From the NCBI GenBank assembly GCA_035293845.1, contig DATGMB010000226.1:1-39212 (forward strand): 39,212 nucleotides of DNA. Reading direction: 5' to 3'. The number at the start of each line of letters is the position of its first letter. Position 1 is the first letter of the stretch. The notes under the pieces were generated by a model. That model was not told the DNA's origin. It made no database searches and worked only from the letters and a program-made list of their open reading frames with translations. Positions 7,125-13,567 of this stretch are shown here, piece after piece. The position numbers and the translations under genes are program-made. Source of the DNA: DATGMB01 sp035293845 (GTDB taxonomy: Bacteria > Acidobacteriota > Terriglobia > Bryobacterales > Bryobacteraceae).

Positions 7125-9514
7125 TCATCGGCAACGGCATGGCCGGGATCGCCTGCCTGGAACAGATTTTGAAGCATTCGCCGAAGTTCCGCGTCACCGT
7201 CTTCGGGGAGGAGACGCACGTCAATTACAACCGCATTCTCCTCTCCTCCGTCCTGGCGGGTGAGCGCACGGCGGATGAGATCACGCTGAACCCGCTCGAA
7301 TGGTATCAATCGAACGGCATCACGCTGCGGCTCGGCGTGCGGATCGTCGACATCGACCCCGCGGCGCGCCTGGCGATCGGCGACGACGGCTCGGCGACGC
7401 ACTACGACAAGCTCCTGATCGCCACGGGAAGCCGCGCCTTTCTGCCGCCCATCAGCGGGCTCAACAAAGAGAACGTCTTCACGTTCCGCAATCTCGACGA
7501 TACGCGCGACATCCTCGCGGCCGCGCGTCCGGGCGCCAAGGCGGTGGTCATCGGCGGCGGATTGCTCGGCCTCGAAGCGGCGCGCGGCCTTCAGGTGCAG
7601 GGCTGCGAAGTGACGGTCGTCCATCTTCTCGAAACCCTCATGAACATGCAGCTCGACATGACGGGCGGCGAGTACCTGCAGCAGAAGATGGAGCAGCTCG
7701 GCGTCCGCGTGCTCACCAGCCGCGTCACGCAAAGGCTGCTGGGCGAAGGCAAAGTGGAAGGCATCGAATTCGCCAACGGCGAGCTGCTGGAGGCCGACCT
7801 GGTGGTCATCGCGGCAGGCATCCGGCCCAATGCCGACCTCGGCCGCAAGGCCGGCGTGACCGTGAACCGCGGCATCGTGGTCAACGATTACATGGAAACT
7901 TCCGACCCGCGCGTGTTCGCCGTGGGCGAGTGCGTGGAACACCGCGGGCAGGTTTACGGGCTGGTGGCGCCGCTGCTCGAACAGGGCAAGGTGCTGGCGG
8001 CCACCATCACCGGCAACAAGGGCCCCACGTTCGAGGGATGGAAGCCGGCGGCGAAGCTCAAGATCATGGGCGTTGATGTGTTTTCGGCGGGCGAAGTCGA
8101 GGAAACCGAGGGCGCGCACGCGGTGCGGTACGAAGATCCGGCGATCGGCGTCTACAAGAAGCTGATCATCCGCGATAACCGGCTCACGGGCGTGGTTCTG
8201 GTGGGCGACGCCGCCGATAGCGGCCGCTACATGGAGTGGCTGCGGACCAACGCCGATCTGCTGGTCCGCCGGCGCAACCTGCTCTTTCCGGAGCCCGCCG
8301 CCGACCAGGGCCAGTCGATCGCCGATATGCCCGATGGCGAGACGGTCTGCGGGTGCATGGGGGTGACGAAGGGGCAGATCATCGCCGCGATCCACGAGCG
8401 GGGCGTCAACACCATGGCGCAGCTCAAGGAGTGCACGCGCGCCTCGACCGGCTGCGGAAGCTGCTCGGGCACCTGCGAAGCGCTGCTCAAGGCCGTGGCG
8501 CCGGGATTCGAGGAAGAGACCAAAAAGCTGCTTTGCAAATGCGTGCCGTTCACGCAGGAGAGCCTGCGCGAGATCATCCGCTCGCAGCGGCTGCGCTCGG
8601 TGCAGCAGGTGCTGCAAATCTACGGCAACGGCATCGGCTGCGAAGTCTGCAAGCCGGCATTGAGCTATCTGGTCGATGTGATCTGGTGCGGCGATCACGA
8701 AGAGGACCGCTCGGCGCGCTTCATCAACGATCGCGTCCACGCCAATATCCAGAAGGACGGCACATTCTCGGTGGTGCCGCGGATGCGCGGCGGCGTGACG
8801 TCGCCCGCCGAGCTGCGCCGCATCGCGGATGTCGCGGAGAAGTACAACGTCCGCATGGTCAAGATTACCGGCAGCCAGCGCATCGACCTGCTGGGCGTCC
8901 GCAAGAGCGACCTGCCGAAGATCTGGGCGGACCTCGGGATGCCCTCCGGCCAGGCGTACACCAAGGGCGTTCGCATGGTGAAGACCTGCGTCGGCACCGA
9001 GTTCTGCCGTTTCGGCGTGCAGGACGCCATCCGCACCGGCATCGAACTGGAGCGGCGCCTCGAAAACCTGTACACGCCGCATAAGACGAAAATGGCGGTG
9101 ACCGGCTGCCCGCGGAACTGCTCGGAGGCCACGGTGAAGGATATCGGCCTCGTGGGCCAGGAAGGGAGCTGGCAGGTGGTGGTCGGCGGCGCAGCCGGCA
9201 AGCGCGTCCGCAAGGCCGACCTGCTGATCACCGTCGAGTCGACCGAGGAGGCGCTCGAAGCCGCCATGATCTTCTTCCAGTATTACCGCGAGAACGCCAA
9301 TTACCTGGAGCGCACGTACGATTTCGTCGAGCGCGTGGGGATCGAGAAGGTCCGCAAGGAGACCGTCTACGCTCCCGCGGCGCAGAAGAAGGCACTGCTC
9401 GCGCGGCTGCAGAAATCGAAGACGCTCTCCCGCGATGCATGGCTCGAGCGCGAGGCGCCGGTGCATCCCACGCAGTTCGTCCAAATCGAACCTTTGGAGG
9501 CCACAATTCAATGA
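7109..9514 (+). CDS. nirB: Nitrite reductase [NAD(P)H] large subunit
   Basis: This 801-residue protein catalyses the six-electron reduction of nitrite to ammonium with NAD(P)H. Domain order: an FAD-binding pyridine nucleotide-disulphide reductase region (VVIGNGMAGIACLEQIL at the N-terminus, NAD-binding VVIGGGLLGLEAARGL near residue 150); two BFD-like [2Fe-2S] modules (VCGCMGV with STGCGSCSGTC at about 414-450, then LLCKCVPFT with GCEVC at about 475-515); a ferredoxin-like half domain; and the sirohaem/[4Fe-4S] motif TCVGTEFC and TGCPRNCSE (about 627-671). The ATG at 7109 lies inside the end of the nitrate reductase gene. Its stop overlaps the nirD ATG (ATGA), which couples translation and favours balanced subunits. 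Confidence 0.96.
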   Translation: MEDLVVIGNGMAGIACLEQILKHSPKFRVTVFGEETHVNYNRILLSSVLAGERTADEITLNPLEWYQSNGITLRLGVRIVDIDPAARLAIGDDGSATHYDKLLIATGSRAFLPPISGLNKENVFTFRNLDDTRDILAAARPGAKAVVIGGGLLGLEAARGLQVQGCEVTVVHLLETLMNMQLDMTGGEYLQQKMEQLGVRVLTSRVTQRLLGEGKVEGIEFANGELLEADLVVIAAGIRPNADLGRKAGVTVNRGIVVNDYMETSDPRVFAVGECVEHRGQVYGLVAPLLEQGKVLAATITGNKGPTFEGWKPAAKLKIMGVDVFSAGEVEETEGAHAVRYEDPAIGVYKKLIIRDNRLTGVVLVGDAADSGRYMEWLRTNADLLVRRRNLLFPEPAADQGQSIADMPDGETVCGCMGVTKGQIIAAIHERGVNTMAQLKECTRASTGCGSCSGTCEALLKAVAPGFEEETKKLLCKCVPFTQESLREIIRSQRLRSVQQVLQIYGNGIGCEVCKPALSYLVDVIWCGDHEEDRSARFINDRVHANIQKDGTFSVVPRMRGGVTSPAELRRIADVAEKYNVRMVKITGSQRIDLLGVRKSDLPKIWADLGMPSGQAYTKGVRMVKTCVGTEFCRFGVQDAIRTGIELERRLENLYTPHKTKMAVTGCPRNCSEATVKDIGLVGQEGSWQVVVGGAAGKRVRKADLLITVESTEEALEAAMIFFQYYRENANYLERTYDFVERVGIEKVRKETVYAPAAQKKALLARLQKSKTLSRDAWLEREAPVHPTQFVQIEPLEATIQ

Positions 9515-9840
9515 AGTGGATTCGTGTGACGGCCGCGGAGCAGATTCCGCTCCGCGAAGGCCGCAGCGTGCAGATCGACGGGACGGAGATCGCGATTTTC
9601 AACCTCGGCGACCGCTTTCTCGCCGTGGATAACGCCTGCCCGCACCGCGGCGGTCCGCTGTGCGACGGCATCGTTTCCGGCGCCACGGTCGCCTGCCCGC
9701 TGCACGGTTACAAGATCTGCCTCGAAAGCGGCAACATGCTGTCGCCGGACCTCGGCGTCCGCGTCGACACCTATCCGGTGCGGGTGGAAGACGGCGTCGT
9801 TCTGTTGCAGATCGATCCGGCGAAAGACCGGGCAGCTTAG
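9511..9840 (+). CDS. nirD: Nitrite reductase small subunit with Rieske-type [2Fe-2S] site
   Basis: This 109-residue Rieske-fold protein is the small partner of NirB. It retains both Rieske half-motifs: C-P-H in NACPHRGGPL and C-P-L-H in ACPLHGYKI. It should therefore bind a [2Fe-2S] cluster, unlike NirD proteins such as the E. coli form, where the ligands are missing. It overlaps nirB by four bases and ends the coupled four-gene run. Confidence 0.95.
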   Translation: MKWIRVTAAEQIPLREGRSVQIDGTEIAIFNLGDRFLAVDNACPHRGGPLCDGIVSGATVACPLHGYKICLESGNMLSPDLGVRVDTYPVRVEDGVVLLQIDPAKDRAA

Positions 9841-9858
9841 CTGGCTGCGAAATAAATT

Positions 9859-9922
9859 GGGCCGCCGATGAACGCCGATAAACGCCGATGGAAAAAGTCT
9901 GTATCGGCATTTATCGGCGGCC
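9859..9922. repeat. Hairpin built from decamer repeats (CGCCGAT units)
   Basis: The left arm has three tandem decamers ending in CGCCGAT (GGCCGCCGAT, GAACGCCGAT, AAACGCCGAT). The right arm, reverse-complemented, has two (GGCCGCCGAT, AAATGCCGAT). Together they can fold into a long stem after the nirD stop. It could end the nir transcript or stabilise its 3' end. Similar decamer hairpins are common intergenic repeats in some soil bacteria. Confidence 0.6.
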
Positions 9923-9966
9923 TGAGAATTCGATTTTCAGGGATCCTGCTAGCCGACGAAAATCCA

Positions 9967-9990
9967 AAACCGCTAAAGATTAGCGGCTTT
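9967..9990. promoter_or_regulatory. Dyad 1 upstream of narK
   Basis: Arms AAACCGCTAA and TTAGCGGCTTT flank a 3-base centre. The core CCGCTAA/TTAGCGG is shared exactly with a second dyad 62 bp downstream, which suggests a paired operator (or two leader hairpins) for the nitrate transporter gene. Confidence 0.6.
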
Positions 9991-10029
9991 GCACAGTAAA
10001 GCATTTGTTTTCAATGCCCTTTTCTCGAA

Positions 10030-10051
10030 AAACCGCTAATTTTAGCGGTTT
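10030..10051. promoter_or_regulatory. Dyad 2 upstream of narK
   Basis: Ten-base arms AAACCGCTAA and TTAGCGGTTT are perfectly complementary around a TT centre. It lies just before the AAAAAGGAGG ribosome-binding site at about 10057-10065 and the narK ATG at 10075. A protein bound here, or the folded RNA, would block initiation. It is a near copy of the dyad at 9967-9990. Confidence 0.65.
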
Positions 10052-10074
10052 CCATCAAAAAGGAGGATTCGCTT

Positions 10075-11340
10075 ATGTCGTTCCGGGACTTTCGGAAGGC
10101 CGGCCACGCGCCCACGCTGGCGGCAGCGTTTCTCTACTTCGACGCCAGCTTCATGGTCTGGGTCATCCTGGGGCCGCTGGGGCCGTTTATCGGCGAGTCG
10201 CTGAAGCTCTCGTCCACGCAGAAGGGCCTGCTCACGGCCGTGCCGCTGCTCGGCGGCTCGTTCTTCCGGCCGATCCTCGGCTGGATGACGGAGCGCTTCG
10301 GCGGACGCCGGACGGGACTCATCGGACTGGCGGTCAGCCTCGTGCCGTTGCTCGCCGGTTGGCAGCTTGCCCACAGCTTCGGCGAGTTCCTCGCCGTCGG
10401 GATTCTGCTGGGGGTTGCGGGCGCCAGCTTCGCGGCGGCGCTGCCGCTGGCGAGCGCGTGGTATCCGCCGCAGTATCAGGGCATCGCGATGGGCATCGCG
10501 GGCGCGGGCAACTCCGGGACGCTGCTGGCCACGCTCTTTGCGCCGCGGCTGGCGCAGGCGTTCGGCTGGCACAACGTGTTCGGGATGGCGGCGATCCCGA
10601 TCGCGGTTGTGTGGATGGCGTTCTTCCTCATGGCGCGGGAGGCTCCGGGCGCGCGCGTGGCGAAGCGCTGGAGCGACTACGCGCCGGTGCTGCGCGAAGC
10701 GGATACCGGGTGGTTCTGCTTCCTCTACAGCCTGACGTTCGGCGGATTCGTCGGACTGGCGAGCTATCTCTCGATCTTCTTCCACGATCAGTACGCGGTC
10801 GGCAAGGTGCACGCGGGCGACCTGACTACCGTGGTGGTGGTCTTCGGCAGCTTCCTGCGGCCCGTGGGCGGGCTGCTGGCGGACCGGCTGGGCGGCTACC
10901 GGATGCTGCTCGCGCTGCTCGCCGGAATCGGCACATGCCTGCTGGGAGTCGCCACGCTGCCCGCGCTGCCCGTCGCGCTCGGCCTGCTGGTGCTCGCGAT
11001 GGCGATGCTCGGGATGGGAAACGGCTCGGTGTTTCAGCTCGTGCCGCAGCGCTTTGCCGGCCGCGTCGGGATCGTTACCGGGATCGTGGGCGCCGCCGGG
11101 GGCTTCGGCGGATTCTTGCTGCCCTCCGTGCTCGGCACGCTCAAGGACCGCGCCGGCAGCTTCGGCCCCGGCTTCGCCCTGTTCGGCGGGATGGTGCTAG
11201 TGGGCGCGCTGGCACTGCTGCGGCTGGGCCGCGCATGGCGGGCGTCGTGGAGCCCGGAAGCCGCGCGGCGCGCCGGCCTGCTCACGGCTGTGGAGGGAAC
11301 GGACCGGCTCGCAGCCGCGCGCACTACCGTCAGCCCTTAA
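10075..11340 (+). CDS. narK: NarK/NasA-type nitrate/nitrite transporter (MFS)
   Basis: This 421-residue inner-membrane protein has about 12 hydrophobic helices. Hallmarks of the nitrate-porter family are GIAGAGNSGTL (about 140-150) and GIVGAAGGFGGFLLP in the second half, plus two arginines in matching positions of each half (R65 in SFFRPILGW, R262 in SFLRPVGG) that fit the substrate-binding arginine pair. It imports nitrate for the upstream reductases. A strong AGGAGG precedes the ATG. It is separated from nirD by 234 bp that carry a hairpin repeat and two dyads, so it probably has its own control. Its 3' end overlaps convergent rtcB by 11 bp, leaving no room for a terminator. Confidence 0.94.
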   Translation: MSFRDFRKAGHAPTLAAAFLYFDASFMVWVILGPLGPFIGESLKLSSTQKGLLTAVPLLGGSFFRPILGWMTERFGGRRTGLIGLAVSLVPLLAGWQLAHSFGEFLAVGILLGVAGASFAAALPLASAWYPPQYQGIAMGIAGAGNSGTLLATLFAPRLAQAFGWHNVFGMAAIPIAVVWMAFFLMAREAPGARVAKRWSDYAPVLREADTGWFCFLYSLTFGGFVGLASYLSIFFHDQYAVGKVHAGDLTTVVVVFGSFLRPVGGLLADRLGGYRMLLALLAGIGTCLLGVATLPALPVALGLLVLAMAMLGMGNGSVFQLVPQRFAGRVGIVTGIVGAAGGFGGFLLPSVLGTLKDRAGSFGPGFALFGGMVLVGALALLRLGRAWRASWSPEAARRAGLLTAVEGTDRLAAARTTVSP

Positions 11341-12760
11341 TCACGCCGAGCGGGCGCAGGCGGGCCACTTTGCGCGCGAGCCCGGCGTTGTGGACCACCT
11401 CGATCACTTCATCGACGTTCTTGTAAGCATCGGGCAGCTCCTCGAGAAGGCCATCGCGCGTTTCGCTTCGCACGAGAATGCCCAGGGCTTCCAGTTTCTT
11501 CTGTTCGTCATGCGCGTTCCGGCCCTTTTTCGCAGCCGTGCGGCTCATCAGGCGTCCGGCGCCGTGGCAGACGCTGCCAAAGGTTTCCTGCATGGAGCCT
11601 TCCGCGCCCACGAGCACCCACGAAGCCGTACCCATGCTGCCCGGAATCAGCACCGGCTGCCCGATCGCGCGATAGGCCTCCGGCAGCTCCGGGTGTCCCG
11701 GCGGAAATGCCCGCGTCGCGCCCTTGCGATGCACCAGCACATCCGCCACAGCGCCGCCGGCGCGGTGCTGTTCCCGCTTGGCGATGTTGTGGCAAACATC
11801 GTAGACCATCCGCAGCTCGAGTCCCTCGCCGAAAATGCGCCGGAACGCCCCGCGCAGCAAATGCAGAATCGCCTGCCGGTTGGCCCAGGCAAAATTCGCC
11901 GCGGCGCGCATCGCCGCGAGATATGCCTTGCCCTCCTCGGACTGGATGGGCACGCACGCCAGTTGGCGGTCCGGCAACGAGATGCCGTACTTCTTCATGG
12001 CGGCGCCCATCTGCGCCAGGAAATCCGTGCAGACCTGGTGCCCGAGACCGCGCGATCCGCAGTGGACCAGCACCACGACCTGATCCGGATGCAATCCCAT
12101 CGCGCGCGCGGCTTCCTCGTGGTGGATCTGCTCCACGTACTGAATCTCGATGAAGTGGTTGCCGCTGCCGATGGTTCCCAGTTGATTGCGGCCCCGCTCC
12201 TTCGCCCGCGCCGAGACCTTCTCCGGACCGGCTTCCGCCAGCGCGCCGCGCTCTTCGGTGAACTCGTCATCGGCCGGCTCGCCGAACCCTTGTTCAATCA
12301 CCCACCGCGCCCCGCGAGCCAGCACATCGTCCAGCTCCTGCGGCTTGAGCTCGATCGGCCCCTTGCCGCCGGTCCCACACGGCACGTCACGGAAGATCTG
12401 GTTGATCAGCTCGCGCAGCTTCGGCCGTGCCGCAGACGCATCGATTGAGGCGCGCATGAGCCGCACGCCGCAGTTGATATCGAAGCCCACTCCGCCCGGC
12501 GAAACGACGCCGCTTTGCCAATCGGTTGCCGCCACGCCGCCGATGGGGAACCCATAACCCTGATGGATATCCGGCATCGCCAGGCTGGAACCTACGATTC
12601 CCGGCAACATCGCGACATTCACGGCCTGCGTGAGCGAGGCATCCTTGCGGATCTGATCGAGCAGGGCCCCACTCGCATAGACGACGCAATCCGTCCGCAT
12701 GCCCGCAGCCGCGTCCCGCGGAATGCGAAATCGAAACCGGTCGATGGGAGTCAGTTCCAT
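11330..12760 (-). CDS. rtcB: RNA-splicing ligase RtcB
   Basis: This 476-residue GTP-dependent RNA ligase joins 2',3'-cyclic phosphate (or 3'-phosphate) and 5'-OH RNA ends. Visible active-site features are D94 and C97 in GFDINCGVR (metal ligands), N201-H202 in SGNHF, H233 in VHCGSRGLGH, H324 in CHN and the guanylylated histidine H399 in CHGAGRLMSR. The length matches the family. The start lies 9 bp after the archease stop, with GAGGG upstream, so the two are co-translated. It overlaps the 3' end of convergent narK. Bacterial copies are generally linked to tRNA or rRNA repair after nuclease damage. Confidence 0.97.
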   Translation of the reverse strand: MELTPIDRFRFRIPRDAAAGMRTDCVVYASGALLDQIRKDASLTQAVNVAMLPGIVGSSLAMPDIHQGYGFPIGGVAATDWQSGVVSPGGVGFDINCGVRLMRASIDASAARPKLRELINQIFRDVPCGTGGKGPIELKPQELDDVLARGARWVIEQGFGEPADDEFTEERGALAEAGPEKVSARAKERGRNQLGTIGSGNHFIEIQYVEQIHHEEAARAMGLHPDQVVVLVHCGSRGLGHQVCTDFLAQMGAAMKKYGISLPDRQLACVPIQSEEGKAYLAAMRAAANFAWANRQAILHLLRGAFRRIFGEGLELRMVYDVCHNIAKREQHRAGGAVADVLVHRKGATRAFPPGHPELPEAYRAIGQPVLIPGSMGTASWVLVGAEGSMQETFGSVCHGAGRLMSRTAAKKGRNAHDEQKKLEALGILVRSETRDGLLEELPDAYKNVDEVIEVVHNAGLARKVARLRPLGVIKG

Positions 12761-12769
12761 GGCAGGCCC

Positions 12770-13180
12770 TCAAACATCCACATAAACCTCGCAGGACCAG
12801 CCATGCTCATTCTGCTCGATCTTCAACTGGTGGTAGGTAATCCCCTTGACGATCAGCCGCGCGGGGTGGCGCGACGGGTCCCGCGGCTCCCCGAAAGCCA
12901 CGCCGGCCACGCGCTCCGGGCTGAGGCTGTTCACCTGAAACCGGCGCAGCGCCAGCAGCTTTCCATCGAGGTAATAGAGGACTTCGCTCAGCCAGTTCAC
13001 GAGCAGGGATTCATTCGAATCGCCTTCGGCCTCGATCGGATAGGACTCCCGCTCCGCGATCGGCTCGATTTCGAGCGCGATCCCTACGAGCGCCTCGGCG
13101 GCCCGCTCCAGCAATTCGGGAAAACTGCCCGCGCGCACACGGAATCCGAGATCGGCCGCATGTTCGAGAATCTCGTACAT
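12770..13180 (-). CDS. Archease, activator of RtcB
   Basis: This 136-residue protein matches the archease family in length and pattern: EILEHAADLGFRV at the N-terminus (conserved His and Asp), ESLLVNWLSEVLYYLD in the middle and IKGITYH-type sequence (IVKGITYHQLKI) near the C-terminus, ending in VYVDV. Archease promotes RtcB guanylylation and turnover. Sitting directly upstream of rtcB in the same operon is the expected arrangement. Confidence 0.95.
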   Translation of the reverse strand: MYEILEHAADLGFRVRAGSFPELLERAAEALVGIALEIEPIAERESYPIEAEGDSNESLLVNWLSEVLYYLDGKLLALRRFQVNSLSPERVAGVAFGEPRDPSRHPARLIVKGITYHQLKIEQNEHGWSCEVYVDV

Positions 13181-13199
13181 CGCATCCCGTCGAGCGCCG

Positions 13200-13457
13200 C
13201 TAGCGCTTCGGCTTATCCCAGTCGCGATGGGCCTGCCCGCTCTCAGGACCGCGGCCGGGCGGCGTACTGCCGCCCCCAGCCGGACCGCCCATGGCCCCTT
13301 CGGTCATCGCCGCATCCGGCGGAAGGGCTTCGAGCAGCACACGCTCCGATCCTTGCGGGAGAGCCGGACCGCCGATCAGCCACACCGTGCCGTCCGGCAG
13401 GACCAGATATTCACCGTCGCGGTTCGCGTAATACCCGGCCGTAGGACCAGCAGCCAT
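13200..13457 (-). CDS. Small protein of unknown function in the rtcB operon
   Basis: This 85-residue protein was not recognised. The N-terminal half is ordered (YYANRDGEYLVLPDGTVWLIGGPALPQG, strand-turn-strand); the C-terminal half is Gly/Pro-rich and ends in a basic tail (RDWDKPKR). It has no signal peptide or membrane helix. It lies 19 bp upstream of the archease start in the same direction, so it is probably first in the rtcB operon. The 110 bp before it should carry the promoter. Confidence 0.6.
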   Translation of the reverse strand: MAAGPTAGYYANRDGEYLVLPDGTVWLIGGPALPQGSERVLLEALPPDAAMTEGAMGGPAGGGSTPPGRGPESGQAHRDWDKPKR

Positions 13458-13567
13458 GCTTCGATTATTTCATCGCACCGGGGACTCGCGCAGTACCGGC
13501 GAATTTTCTTCGTGATCGAAAAAACCGAATGGACCCTGCGGGATCGCACACAGTCGCCGTCCGGCGG

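Noticed and set aside
4893..9511. Two long minus-strand frames (about 700 and 830 codons) opposite the nitrate and nitrite reductases
   Set aside because: Both are antisense shadows made possible by codon bias and show low-complexity His/Arg/Asp composition without motifs.
9966..10051. An ANTAR-type tandem-hairpin antiterminator leader before narK
   Set aside because: The paired hairpins would be attractive for nitrate control, but the loops are 3-5 bases rather than the required hexaloops with conserved A1 and G4.
10005..11426. A 473-codon plus-strand frame overlapping narK
   Set aside because: Composition is Arg/Gly/Ala noise; the NarK frame has twelve helices and signature motifs and a proper ribosome-binding site.
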